Source of the DNA: Alphaproteobacteria bacterium
GTDB taxonomy: Bacteria; Pseudomonadota; Alphaproteobacteria; Rhizobiales; Devosiaceae
Assembly: GCA_018818925.1 (NCBI GenBank)
Contig: JAHJQZ010000115.1
Location: 1-50,255, forward strand
Length of the DNA: 50,255 nucleotides
Reading direction: 5' to 3'
Below the pieces are notes generated by a model, which saw nothing but the letters and a program-made list of their open reading frames with translations, had not been told where the DNA came from and made no database searches. Every line of letters begins with the position of its first letter. The stretch's first letter is position 1. The position numbers were made by a program, and so were the translations under genes. Shown piece by piece: positions 7,762 to 15,906 of the stretch.

Positions 7762-8742
7762 ATGAAAAAGCAATCCATCGCCACTGTTCTGGCAACCAGC
7801 CTTGTCGCACTGACCCTCGGCGCCCCGGCGCTGGCAGCCGACTACACGCTCAGCGTCAACACCGCCCTGGCGGTGACCGATCCGCTCTACAAGGGCCTCG
7901 AAGCCCTTCAGGCCAACGTCGCCGAGGCATCCGGCGGCCGCATGGAAGTCAAGCTGTTCCCCAATTCGCAACTCGGTCCGGACGAGGACGTGCTCGAGCA
8001 GGCCAAGGCCGGCGCCCCGGTCGCGGTCGTCGTCGATGGCGGCCGTCTTGCCAATTATGTCAACGAGTTCGGCGTGCTCGGCGCGCCCTATCTTGCCTCC
8101 GGCTATGACGGCATCCGCAAGGTCGTCACCTCCGATCTGTTCGAGACCTGGGTCACAAAGCTCCACGACGAAGGCCAGCTTCAGGTATTGAGCTTCAACT
8201 GGTGGCAGGGCGAACGCGAACTGTTCACCAAGAAGCCCGTCGCCACGCCGGCCGACCTCGCGGGCGTCCGCATGCGCACCCCGGGCGCGCCGGTCTGGCT
8301 CGAGACGGTCGCCGCAATGGGCGCCACCCCGACCCCGATGCCCTATTCCGAGGTCTATCCCGCCCTGCAGCAGAACGTGCTCGACGCGGCCGAGGTCCAG
8401 TTCCCCGCCGCCTTCGGGTCCAAGCTCTACGAAGTCACCCAGTACATCACCAAGACCGGCCATATCAGCCTGATCACCGGCCTGGTGACCTCCGGTCCGT
8501 GGTTCGACACGCTGCCCGAGGATCTCAAGACCATCCTGCGCGAAGAAGCGCTCGAGGCCGGTGACATCGCCTCTCGCGGCACCGAGGCCTCGCTCGACCA
8601 GCTCGAAGCCGACTTCAAGGCCCAGGGGATGGACGTGACGACCCCCGATCTGGCGATCTTCCGCGAAGCCACCGCCGGCGTCTACGACAAGCTCGGCTAT
8701 GGCGCCCTGCGCGACGAACTCCAGGCGATCGCCGCCAACTAG
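7762..8742 (+). CDS. TRAP transporter solute-binding protein (DctP family)
   Basis: Periplasmic binding protein of 326 aa that captures an organic acid and delivers it to the membrane parts encoded downstream. A signal peptide is clear (KK start, hydrophobic core, cleavage after GAPALA near residue 27). The DctP-family centre is present, with VRMRTP carrying the arginine that binds the substrate carboxylate, then PMPYSEVYPALQQ. The ATG at 7762 is chosen because GGGAGG (7749-7754) lies at the right distance; the upstream GTG at 7741 is unlikely. Given the uxuA and uxaC genes in the same operon, glucuronate or galacturonate is the probable ligand. It is the first gene of the operon. Confidence 0.93.
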   Translation: MKKQSIATVLATSLVALTLGAPALAADYTLSVNTALAVTDPLYKGLEALQANVAEASGGRMEVKLFPNSQLGPDEDVLEQAKAGAPVAVVVDGGRLANYVNEFGVLGAPYLASGYDGIRKVVTSDLFETWVTKLHDEGQLQVLSFNWWQGERELFTKKPVATPADLAGVRMRTPGAPVWLETVAAMGATPTPMPYSEVYPALQQNVLDAAEVQFPAAFGSKLYEVTQYITKTGHISLITGLVTSGPWFDTLPEDLKTILREEALEAGDIASRGTEASLDQLEADFKAQGMDVTTPDLAIFREATAGVYDKLGYGALRDELQAIAAN

Positions 8743-8766
8743 GACCGTCGACCAATGCGTAGAACT

Positions 8767-8790
8767 GGGCGCTCCCGCATGGGGGCGCCC
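8767..8790 (+). other. Intercistronic hairpin between binding protein and small permease
   Basis: A 10-bp stem with one G-U pair (arms 8767-8776 and 8781-8790, loop GCAT) lies between the binding-protein gene and the small permease gene and is not followed by a T run. Such hairpins commonly protect the 3' end of the upstream message, raising the binding protein above the permease. That role is inferred. Confidence 0.5.
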
Positions 8791-8817
8791 GTTCCCACAT
8801 CCCGTGGAGCCAAGCTC

Positions 8818-9336
8818 ATGCGCCAACTCATCGCCCGGGTGGAGTTCGCCGTCGCCGCGTCCCTGCTCGCCGCCATCGTCCTGCTCGTCTTCGTGTCCGC
8901 CCTCATGCGCACGCTCGATCACCCGGTGATCTGGTCCATCGACATGGCGCAATTGCTGTTCATCTGGCTGTGCTTTTTCGGCGCCGTCCGCGCCATGCGC
9001 GACAAGGCGCATCTCGGGATCGACCTGATCGTCCGCCATCTGCCTTTCAGGCTGCGCTTTATGCTTGAGATGGCCCTGTCGGCACTCACCCTGGTTTTTC
9101 TCGCCCTCCTGTCCTACGAGGGCGCACGGTTGGCCCTGTCCAACATTCAGCGCCAGATGGGCGATAGCGGCCTTTCCTATTTCTGGGTGACCATCGCGGT
9201 GCCCGTCGGCTGCGTCATGCTCGCCATCGCCCTGGTCTTCAACATGGTGAAAGCCGTCAAGGCGCATGGCAAGGACGGCGCGCTCGTCTATTCGCGTTCG
9301 GAAGCCGAAGCTGCCGCGCTGGCCGGGGAGAAATAG
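8818..9336 (+). CDS. TRAP transporter small permease (DctQ family)
   Basis: Inner-membrane protein of 172 aa with four hydrophobic segments, the standard form of the small TRAP subunit, which pairs with the large permease. The motif region WSIDMAQLLFIWLCFFGAVRAMRDKAHLGIDL, read across residues 40-71, is typical of DctQ (the segment is given here only as position and key words: aromatic-rich helix, then the charged loop RDKAHLGID). The start is taken at 8818, after GTGGAG; the frame opens earlier at 8755 but that part overlaps the intercistronic hairpin. Three bases separate it from the large permease gene. Confidence 0.9.
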   Translation: MRQLIARVEFAVAASLLAAIVLLVFVSALMRTLDHPVIWSIDMAQLLFIWLCFFGAVRAMRDKAHLGIDLIVRHLPFRLRFMLEMALSALTLVFLALLSYEGARLALSNIQRQMGDSGLSYFWVTIAVPVGCVMLAIALVFNMVKAVKAHGKDGALVYSRSEAEAAALAGEK

Positions 9337-9339
9337 GCC

Positions 9340-10623
9340 ATGGCCCTCATCACCACCGTCTTTTTCGTTCTGATGCTGCTCGGACTGCCCGTGGCCTTCG
9401 CCATCGGCATGTCGGGCTTCCTGTTCTTCATGACCGAGCCGCTGATGCCGATCTCGATCGGCGTGCAGAAGATCGCCACCATGAGCCAGAGCTTTCCGCT
9501 CCTGGCCGTGCCGTTCTTCGTTCTGGCCGGCCACCTGATGAACGAGAGCGGGATTACCGACCGGCTGTTCAAGTTCTCCTATGTCGCGGTCGGCTGGATG
9601 GCCGGCGGCCTCGCCCAGGTCGCCATCGTTCTCGCCACCCTGATGGGCGGCGTCTCCGGTTCCGCCGTCGCCGACAGTGCCATGGAAGCACGCATCCTCG
9701 GGCCGTCGATGATCGCCAAGGGATATGGCAAGGGCTATTCGGCCGCCGTGATCGCCGTCGGTTCGCTGATCACGGCGACGATACCGCCCTCGATCGGCCT
9801 CATCCTTTACGGCTATGTCGGCAATGTCTCGATCGGGCAATTGTTCCTGGCCGGCATCATCCCGGGCCTTATGATGATGCTGGCGCTGATGGTCACCGCC
9901 TATCTGATCGCCCGCCAGCGCAAATACGTCGTCGCCAATACCGAGCGGCCGACATTCAAGGCGCTCGGCATCGCCTTCTGGCAGGCCAAGTGGGCCATCC
10001 TTTTTCCCATCGCCCTGGTCCTGACCATCCGCGGCGGCATTTTCACGCCCTCCGAGGTCGGCGCCTTCGCCGTGGTCTATGCCGTCGTCGTCGGCTTTCT
10101 CGCCCATCGCGAGCTGAACTGGGAGAAGCTGACCCGCGCCTTTGGCCACGCTGTTTCCGACATCGGCCTGATCATGCTGATCATTTTGATGTCCGGCATG
10201 GTGGGCTTTGCCATCATCTTCCTGCAGGTGCCCCAGAACATCTCGACCTGGATGCTGACCGGTATCACCGAGCCGCACATGATCGTGCTCGTCATCCTCG
10301 TCTTCCTGCTGATCGCCGGCTGCTTCATCGAGGCCACGGTGCTCGTGTTGCTGCTCACGCCCATCTTCGTGCCGATCATCAGCCAGATCGGCATCGATCC
10401 GGTGCATTTCGGCATCCTGATGATGTCGATCGTCACCCTGGGAGGCATGACCCCGCCGGTTGGCGTCGCCATGTTCACCGTGTGCTCGCTGATGAACGTC
10501 AAGGTCGAGGACTACACGATCGAGGCGCTGCCGTTCCTCGGCACCATCATCGCCCTTATCGTGTTCCTGCTGTTCATGCCCGATCTGGTCCTTTTCCTGC
10601 CGCGGCTGGCCTTCGGCAACTAG
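9340..10623 (+). CDS. TRAP transporter large permease (DctM family)
   Basis: Inner-membrane protein of 427 aa, the usual DctM length, with about 11-12 hydrophobic segments. It carries the ion-coupled transport path of the TRAP system. Family landmarks are FPLLAVPFFVLAG near residue 50, MGGVSGSAVADSA near 105, the ATIPPSIGLILYG loop near 147 and GGMTPPVGVAMF near 370. GGGGAG at the end of the small permease gene serves as ribosome binding site, and only three bases separate the two genes, so they are translationally coupled. Substrate is probably a hexuronate, from the downstream enzymes. Confidence 0.95.
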   Translation: MALITTVFFVLMLLGLPVAFAIGMSGFLFFMTEPLMPISIGVQKIATMSQSFPLLAVPFFVLAGHLMNESGITDRLFKFSYVAVGWMAGGLAQVAIVLATLMGGVSGSAVADSAMEARILGPSMIAKGYGKGYSAAVIAVGSLITATIPPSIGLILYGYVGNVSIGQLFLAGIIPGLMMMLALMVTAYLIARQRKYVVANTERPTFKALGIAFWQAKWAILFPIALVLTIRGGIFTPSEVGAFAVVYAVVVGFLAHRELNWEKLTRAFGHAVSDIGLIMLIILMSGMVGFAIIFLQVPQNISTWMLTGITEPHMIVLVILVFLLIAGCFIEATVLVLLLTPIFVPIISQIGIDPVHFGILMMSIVTLGGMTPPVGVAMFTVCSLMNVKVEDYTIEALPFLGTIIALIVFLLFMPDLVLFLPRLAFGN

Positions 10624-10671
10624 AACATCGGGCGGCAAAGTGAAACCCGGCTTCTCGCGAAAACCGATTCG

Positions 10672-10719
10672 GCCACAAATCGACGAATCGGCGCGGCGAA
10701 CCAGCTTGAATGCGCGCTG
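10672..10719. repeat. Dispersed intergenic repeat, family 2, copy A
   Basis: About 46 bases beginning GCCACAAATCGACG and ending TGCGCGCTG align at roughly 70 percent with 23349-23395, sharing the core CGGCGCGGCGA. It lies between the large permease gene and uxuA. The style (GC-rich, inverted repeats, intergenic only) is that of the short mosaic repeats of Rhizobiales. Exact borders are uncertain. Confidence 0.45.
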
Positions 10720-10833
10720 CGCTGGAATGCGGTGGGCGCGACCAGATGGGGTCTGGACACGGGTTTGGAATCCGTCAAAAGGCAGTGTGCTCCGGTCGGC
10801 AGCAAAACCGGAGAGGCGATCAACGAGGGAAAT

Positions 10834-12054
10834 ATGAGACAGACATGGCGGTGGTTCGGTCCCAGGGACCTGGCGAGCATTGACGACATGGTGCAGGCGG
10901 GCGTCGAAGGTGTCGTCACCGCGCTGCATCATGTTCCGACCGGTGCCGTGTGGACGCCAGTGGAAATCGCGACGCGCCAGCAGCAATTGCGGGTCATGAA
11001 GGACGGATCGCCCTCCGGCATCGAATGGGAGGTCGTCGAAAGCCTGCCGGTTTCCGAGGACATCAAGAAGCAGAAGGGCGACTGGCGCCAGCACCTCGCC
11101 CACTACAGGGAAAGCCTCGACAACCTGGCCGCGGCCGGCATCGAGACGATCTGCTACAATTTCATGCCGGTGCTCGACTGGACGCGCACCGATCTCAACC
11201 ACAAGCTCCGCCACGGCGGCACCTGCATGCGGTTCGACTATGTCGATTTTGCCGCCTTCGACATCTTCATTCTCGAACGCGCCGGGGCGCGCGAGGATTT
11301 CCCGGCCGATGTCGTCTCGGCGGCGGAACGGCGCTTCGCCGAAATGAGCGACGCGCGCAAATCCGCCCTTTCCGGCAACATCGTCTTCGGCCTGCCAGGC
11401 GCGGCGGAGACGATGACGCTCGACGGCGTCAGGGCGCATCTTTCCGAATACGACAATATCAGCGCCGACCAGCTTCGATCCAATTTCGTCGCCTTTCTCG
11501 AGGACGTGTCGCCGCACGCCGAAAAGAATGGCCAGCGCCTGTGCTGCCATCCCGACGATCCGCCGTTCGCCCTGCTCGGCCTGCCGCGCGTCATGTCGAC
11601 CGAAGCCGACTATGCGTGGATGATGAAGGCCGTCGACATCAACGCCAACGGCATTACCCTGTGCTCGGGTTCGCTGGGCTCGCGGCCCGACAACGACCTG
11701 CCCGGCATGATGAAACGCCTCGGCGATCGCGTGCATTTCGTCCACCTGCGCAATGTCAAGCGCGAGTCCGACGCCCTTATCGGCTCGTTCTACGAGGCCG
11801 AGCATCTCAATGGCGACACCGACATGGTAGCGCTGGTTGCCGAGGTGCTGAACGAGGAAGCCCGCCGCAAGGCAGAGGGCCGCCGCGACCATCAGATCCC
11901 CATGCGCCCCGACCACGGCCAGGACATTCTCGATGATCTCGGCCGCAAGGCACAACCGGGCTATCCGACCATCGGCCGACTGCGCGGTCTTGCCGAATTG
12001 CGCGGCATCATGCACGCTTTCGCCCATCCGACATTGGGGTTAACCAGGGCCTAG
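10834..12054 (+). CDS. uxuA: Mannonate dehydratase
   Basis: Cytoplasmic enzyme of 406 aa that removes water from D-mannonate to give 2-keto-3-deoxy-D-gluconate, a late step of glucuronate use. The start MRQTWRWFGPRD and GVVTALHHVPTGAVW are typical of UxuA, and the metal-site region CCHPDDPPF (about residue 237) and the later HFVHLRNVK (about 305-313) and RPDHGQDIL fit the TIM-barrel active site. The ATG at 10834 follows GAGGGA at 10826-10831; the frame opens earlier at 10732 within repeat sequence. It is the fourth gene of the TRAP operon; a GC hairpin (GCCGGG / CCCGGC, about 12061-12078) lies between it and uxaC. Confidence 0.96.
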   Translation: MRQTWRWFGPRDLASIDDMVQAGVEGVVTALHHVPTGAVWTPVEIATRQQQLRVMKDGSPSGIEWEVVESLPVSEDIKKQKGDWRQHLAHYRESLDNLAAAGIETICYNFMPVLDWTRTDLNHKLRHGGTCMRFDYVDFAAFDIFILERAGAREDFPADVVSAAERRFAEMSDARKSALSGNIVFGLPGAAETMTLDGVRAHLSEYDNISADQLRSNFVAFLEDVSPHAEKNGQRLCCHPDDPPFALLGLPRVMSTEADYAWMMKAVDINANGITLCSGSLGSRPDNDLPGMMKRLGDRVHFVHLRNVKRESDALIGSFYEAEHLNGDTDMVALVAEVLNEEARRKAEGRRDHQIPMRPDHGQDILDDLGRKAQPGYPTIGRLRGLAELRGIMHAFAHPTLGLTRA

Positions 12055-12109
12055 CCTCAGGGCCGGGCGCGCCCCGGCTGATCCCAACCCTGACCCACGG
12101 GGAGACAAC

Positions 12110-13513
12110 ATGCATCTGCACCCAGACCGCCTGCTGCCGGCCAACGAGCCGCAGCTCTCCATCGCCCGTGCGCTTTACGCCTCGGTCGCCGATCTGCCGA
12201 TCATCAGCCCGCATGGCCATGTGGTGCCGCAATGGCTGGCCGACAACGAGCCGTTCGCCGACCCGGCCTCGCTGTTCCTGACGCCGGACCATTACGTGCT
12301 CCGCATGCTGCGCTCGCAGGGGATCAGCTACGATGCGCTCGGCGTGCCGCGCAGCGACGGCAAGCCCGTGGCCGAGGGGCGCGAGGCCTGGCGCCTGTTC
12401 GCGGACAACTTCCATCTGTTCGCCGCCACGCCGTCCAGGACCTGGATCGACCATTCGCTCAGCTTCATGTTCGGCATCGATACCCCGCTCGGGCCCGACA
12501 CGGCCGACGAGATCTACGATACGATCGACAGAGCGCTGAAGACGCCGGAGCTTTTGCCGCTGGCCATTCTCGACAAGGCCAGGGTCGAAGCCATCGCCAC
12601 CACCGAATTCGCCCTCGATGCGTTGGCGCATCACAAGGTGCTCAAGCGCAAGGGGCTGATCGGGCGCATCCGCACCACCTACCGGCCCGACGACGTCACC
12701 GATCCGGATAAGCCGGGCTTTGCCGAGCGCATCGCCGCCTTCGGCGCCCTGACCGGCGAGGACACGTCGAACTGGGCCGGGCTGATCAACGCCCACCGCA
12801 GCCGCCGGGCCTTCTTCCGCGAATACGGCGCCGTTGCAACCGATCATGGCGTGCCGACGCCACAGTCCGCCAACCTGCCGGTGCTCGAACGCCAGAAGTT
12901 GCTCGACGACGCGCTATGCGGCCGGATCGACGCCGCCGGGGCGGAGCTATTCCGCGCCCAGATGCTCACCGAAATGGCCGCCTTGTCGGTCGAGGACGGC
13001 ATGGTCATGCAGATCCATGCCGGCTCGAACCGCAACACCGATCCGCTCCTGTTCCGCGAACGCGGCGCCGACAAGGGCGCCGACATTCCGATGGCATCGG
13101 ACTGGGTACACGCGCTGGCGCCGCTGCTCGGCAAATATGGCAACGAGCCCAATCTTCGGATCATCATGTTCACGCTCGACGAGGACGTCTATGCGCGCGA
13201 GCTGGCGCCGATGGCCGGCTACTGGCCGTCGCTGATGATCGGGCCGCCCTGGTGGTTCCACGACAGCCCCGGCGGCATCCGCCGCTATCTCGACCGCGTC
13301 CACGAATCGGCCGGGTTCTACAATCTCGCCGGCTTCAACGACGATACGCGGGCGCTTTTGTCGATCCCGGCCCGGCACGACGTATGGCGGCGCGAGGTCG
13401 CGGGCTTCCTCGCCGGCCTGGTGGCGGAACGGCGGCTCGGCGAGGACGCGGCAGCTGACCTGGCGCGCCATCTCGCCTACGAGGCGGCCAAGACGGCCTA
13501 CAAGCTCGGCTGA
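12110..13513 (+). CDS. uxaC: Uronate isomerase (glucuronate isomerase)
   Basis: Cytoplasmic enzyme of 467 aa, normal for the family, that interconverts D-glucuronate and D-fructuronate (or D-galacturonate and D-tagaturonate). It belongs to the amidohydrolase superfamily; the first metal-site motif is seen in SPHGHV near residue 32. Other family landmarks are TWIDHSL, DRVEAIATTEF-like text near 160, and MQIHAGSNRN near 300. The start is fixed by GGGGAG seven bases before the ATG. With uxuA it forms a partial hexuronate pathway; the fructuronate reductase that must act between them (UxuB) is not in the window. Confidence 0.95.
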   Translation: MHLHPDRLLPANEPQLSIARALYASVADLPIISPHGHVVPQWLADNEPFADPASLFLTPDHYVLRMLRSQGISYDALGVPRSDGKPVAEGREAWRLFADNFHLFAATPSRTWIDHSLSFMFGIDTPLGPDTADEIYDTIDRALKTPELLPLAILDKARVEAIATTEFALDALAHHKVLKRKGLIGRIRTTYRPDDVTDPDKPGFAERIAAFGALTGEDTSNWAGLINAHRSRRAFFREYGAVATDHGVPTPQSANLPVLERQKLLDDALCGRIDAAGAELFRAQMLTEMAALSVEDGMVMQIHAGSNRNTDPLLFRERGADKGADIPMASDWVHALAPLLGKYGNEPNLRIIMFTLDEDVYARELAPMAGYWPSLMIGPPWWFHDSPGGIRRYLDRVHESAGFYNLAGFNDDTRALLSIPARHDVWRREVAGFLAGLVAERRLGEDAAADLARHLAYEAAKTAYKLG

Positions 13514-13522
13514 GGCCGGACG

Positions 13523-13545
13523 GCGTTCCGGTGCAATCGGAACGC
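13523..13545 (+). terminator. Inverted repeat after uxaC, possible terminator
   Basis: A perfect 8-bp stem, GCGTTCCG (13523-13530) with CGGAACGC (13538-13545) and a seven-base loop, starts about ten bases after the uxaC stop. There is no T run after it, so it may be a rho-dependent end, an mRNA-stabilising structure or a short repeat element. Confidence 0.35.
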
Positions 13546-13630
13546 AGCTCCGTTCCGTCGCGGTCGCTGAAGCACCCTGGCAGAGCCGGGGCCGGTCATT
13601 TGCGCGCTGCCCCAGGCCGGTTTGTTGCAT

Positions 13631-13650
13631 ATTCCGCACACGTGCGGAAT
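13631..13650. promoter_or_regulatory. Perfect 20-base palindrome upstream of the porin gene
   Basis: ATTCCGCAC and GTGCGGAAT face each other across two bases (AC), an uninterrupted 9-bp inverted repeat about 90 bases before the porin start codon. The size and position suit a dimeric repressor or activator site. No T run follows, so it is not a standard terminator. The cognate protein cannot be named. Confidence 0.4.
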
Positions 13651-13738
13651 CAGTTGCGATTCGCATAGGCATCCTCTGGAACGAACACGCCGCCGCCGCA
13701 TTGCACGGTCAGCGTCGTTCGCTACGGAGGATTTTTTC

Positions 13739-14425
13739 ATGAAACGCTATTTTGCCGGTTTTGCCCTCGGCGCCCTGTTCGCCAGTTCCGCCCTCGGCGC
13801 CGATCTTTCCGTCTTCACCCCTCAAGCCGAAGTGCCCGACGCCCCGGTCTATGCCGATCCCGTCCTCGACTGGACCGGCTTTTATGCCGGCGTTCTCGGA
13901 GGTTACGGCTTCGGCGACACCACGCTCAGCGGCGGGCAGTCGGCCGGCATTCCCACCAATGGCCTGCTCGGCGGCGTGACAGTCGGTGGCAACATGCAAT
14001 ACGACCAGTTCGTTTACGGTGTCGAAAGCGATCTCGCGTGGAATGGCCAGTCGGGCAGCGCTACTTGCGGCGCGGCTACCTGCGGCGCCGACTTCGACTG
14101 GAACGGCTCGCTGCGCGCCCGCGCCGGTTATGCCTTCGATCCGGTGCTGGTCTATGCCACGGGCGGCCTCGCCGTTGCCGGCATCAACACCAATGTCGCA
14201 CCGGCGCCCGGTGGCACAACCGGCACGCATTCGGCCACCTATTTCGGCTGGACCGTGGGCGGCGGCCTCGAGGCGGCTATCACCGAGCAGCTGAGCGCCA
14301 AGACCGAATACGCCTATTCGCATTTCGGCGACCAGATCGCGCCGGCTGGCACCCTGGCGTCGACGGCGACCACGGTCTCCCCATCCAGCCACACCGTCAA
14401 GGTCGGCCTCAACTTCCGCTACTAG
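13739..14425 (+). CDS. Outer-membrane beta-barrel protein of the Omp25/Omp31 type
   Basis: A 228-aa outer-membrane protein. A signal peptide (KRYFAGFALGALFASSALGA) is followed by the hallmark entry to the barrel, DWTGFYAGVLGGYGFG (about residues 43-58), alternating strands, and an ending GLNFRY with a terminal aromatic residue, as outer-membrane barrels require for assembly. This is the 8-stranded family typical of Brucella and other Rhizobiales (surface porin/opacity-like proteins). The ATG at 13739 follows CGGAGG; an upstream in-frame ATG at 13622 runs through the palindrome region and is rejected. A strong terminator at 14553-14584 ends the unit. Confidence 0.9.
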   Translation: MKRYFAGFALGALFASSALGADLSVFTPQAEVPDAPVYADPVLDWTGFYAGVLGGYGFGDTTLSGGQSAGIPTNGLLGGVTVGGNMQYDQFVYGVESDLAWNGQSGSATCGAATCGADFDWNGSLRARAGYAFDPVLVYATGGLAVAGINTNVAPAPGGTTGTHSATYFGWTVGGGLEAAITEQLSAKTEYAYSHFGDQIAPAGTLASTATTVSPSSHTVKVGLNFRY

Positions 14426-14525
14426 AGCATGTTCATCAAAAGCGGATTCCACTTTTCCGGTTCGGACATGCGACCACTTAAAGGCTTAGGTCATCGTTTT
14501 AACTCCATCAAAACGTGAGATGACC
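14423..14525. repeat. Structured dispersed repeat, family 1, copy A
   Basis: About 103 bases that match 45598-45702 in the reverse orientation over the whole length at roughly 80 percent. It begins inside the TAG stop codon of the porin gene. Two stem-loops are predicted: GCATGTTC with GGACATGC enclosing AAAAG/CTTTT, and GGTCATC (14489-14495) with GATGACC (14519-14525). The second stem has changed at one base pair relative to the other copy with pairing retained. This resembles palindromic elements known from many rhizobial genomes; it may shape the 3' end of the porin message. Confidence 0.7.
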
Positions 14526-14552
14526 CGGAGCGCAGGTACTCGTGCACAACCC

Positions 14553-14584
14553 AGGCCGTTCCGTCCGGGACGGCCTTTTCTTTT
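14553..14584 (+). terminator. Intrinsic terminator downstream of the porin gene
   Basis: The stem AGGCCGT (14553-14559) with ACGGCCT (14570-14576) is extended inward by further pairs and is followed directly by TTTCTTTT. It is the clearest plus-strand intrinsic terminator in the window and ends the porin transcript. Confidence 0.8.
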
Positions 14585-14756
14585 AGCCGGCATTCGCGAT
14601 ACACCTAGCTTGAAGAACCGCAACGTAGGTCGGCTTGTCTCCGCCCCTGCGTTGCCGTTCGCTGCATCGGCGCCCGGCGGGCCGGTCGCCGAATATGGCC
14701 ATAAGTCCGCGCAAGGCGCGCGGACCAGCGCCGGCGAGCATGGGGAGGTGCGTTTC

Positions 14757-15287
14757 ATGCGCAAGCTTGCAATTCTTACGTTTCTGGCCGGTGCGCTCGT
14801 CACCACTGCCGCGTTTGCGCAGGCGATGCCAAACGCCACGGTGCGCGAGGTCATGACCAAGGCGACGCTGATGACCTTCAACGACGCCAATCTGACCGAC
14901 AATTACGAAGTGTTCGACGCGCTGGCGGCCGCACCCTTCTCCGAGCAATTTCCGCCCGAGGCCCTGTCCGATGTCTTCAAGGTCTTCCGCGACGAGGCCA
15001 TCGACCTTTCGGCCATCGTCGCCTTTCCGCCCATCGAGGACCCGGCGCCGGTTATCGATGCCGACGGCTATCTTCAGCTTGCGGGTTATTTCGAGACAGA
15101 ACCGAGCTATGTCACCTACGAACTCAGCTTCTTCGCGGACGAGGACGGCAACTGGCGCGTCATCGGCATCAATGTCCACGTCGTGCCGCCCGAGGAGATG
15201 GATGCCGCACCCGACGACACTCTCAAGCAGCAGCCGGAAACCCAGTCGCATCCCGGCGATGCCGGCAGCAAGCCGTCGCGGCACTGA
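14757..15287 (+). CDS. Exported protein of unknown function (176 aa)
   Basis: Not recognised as a named family. A signal peptide is clear (MRKLAILTFLAGALVTTAAFAQA, cleavage near residue 23). The mature part of about 115 residues has alternating polar and hydrophobic stretches and a two-strand ending YVTYELSFFADEDGNWRVIG, reminiscent of small cystatin/NTF2-like periplasmic domains such as DUF4864-like proteins, then a disordered acidic, Pro/Gln-rich tail of about 30 residues. GGGGAGG a few bases before the ATG at 14757 fixes the start. It lies between the porin and the CAP lipoprotein on the same strand. Periplasmic location is well supported; function is not. Confidence 0.75.
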   Translation: MRKLAILTFLAGALVTTAAFAQAMPNATVREVMTKATLMTFNDANLTDNYEVFDALAAAPFSEQFPPEALSDVFKVFRDEAIDLSAIVAFPPIEDPAPVIDADGYLQLAGYFETEPSYVTYELSFFADEDGNWRVIGINVHVVPPEEMDAAPDDTLKQQPETQSHPGDAGSKPSRH

Positions 15288-15353
15288 GGCTTGGTCTCCG
15301 TGCGCCGGTGCCGGCGCCGGCCGGATCACCGCGCGCGCCGAGGCGCTCCGGGC

Positions 15354-15857
15354 ATGATGCGGCGGCGGTTCGTGCTTGCCGGCGGTCTGGCGGCCGCGGC
15401 CCTGTCCGCGTGTTCGAGTTTCGTGCCCCAGGGCGCCACGGGGCCCGCCGCGACGACGCGCGAGCTGTTCCTCAAAAAGATCAACGAGACGCGCGTCGCC
15501 AACGGCGTCAAGCCGCTGCATTACGACACGCGGCTCGAGGCGGCGGCGCTCAGGCAGGCAGAACTGATGGCCAACACCGATTCGATCGCCCATGAACTCG
15601 GCGAGAGCCTCAGATCGCGGGTCAGCGCCGCCGGCTATCACGAGGCGGTGGCCGAAAACCTCGCCGGCGGCCAGACAACGCTGGAAGACGCCATCGCCGG
15701 CTGGCTCGAATCCCCGAGCCACCGCCGCGCCATGCTGCATCCCTATTTCACCGAGGTCGGCTTTGCCGTCGTTTCGCGGCCCGAAACCAGGTGGAAGGTG
15801 TTCTGGGCGACGATCTATGGCGGCGAGACGGAACAATTCCTGGCCATGCCGGTCTGA
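15354..15857 (+). CDS. CAP/SCP domain lipoprotein
   Basis: A 167-aa exported protein with a lipoprotein signal: arginine-rich start, hydrophobic core and lipobox LSAC (Cys about residue 20). The CAP (cysteine-rich secretory/SCP) domain follows, with LEAAALRQAELMA, the pair IAHELG, and the hallmark AENLAGG with the later GWLESPSHRRAMLHPYFTEVG. Bacterial CAP proteins are found at the envelope; their activity is mostly unsettled. Two adjacent ATG codons (15354 and 15357) are possible starts. It follows the unknown exported protein by 66 bases and may share its transcript. Confidence 0.88.
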   Translation: MMRRRFVLAGGLAAAALSACSSFVPQGATGPAATTRELFLKKINETRVANGVKPLHYDTRLEAAALRQAELMANTDSIAHELGESLRSRVSAAGYHEAVAENLAGGQTTLEDAIAGWLESPSHRRAMLHPYFTEVGFAVVSRPETRWKVFWATIYGGETEQFLAMPV

Positions 15858-15906
15858 GGCGGTCGCGTCGGGGGGAAGTCTTGCGCACGTGACGAGCGTT
15901 TGGCTG

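Noticed and set aside
7696-12027. A 1443-codon open frame on the minus strand
   Set aside because: It is antisense to the TRAP genes and uxuA, which are certain. The product is rich in His, Asp, Gly and Arg without any fold, as expected from GC-rich third positions read backwards.
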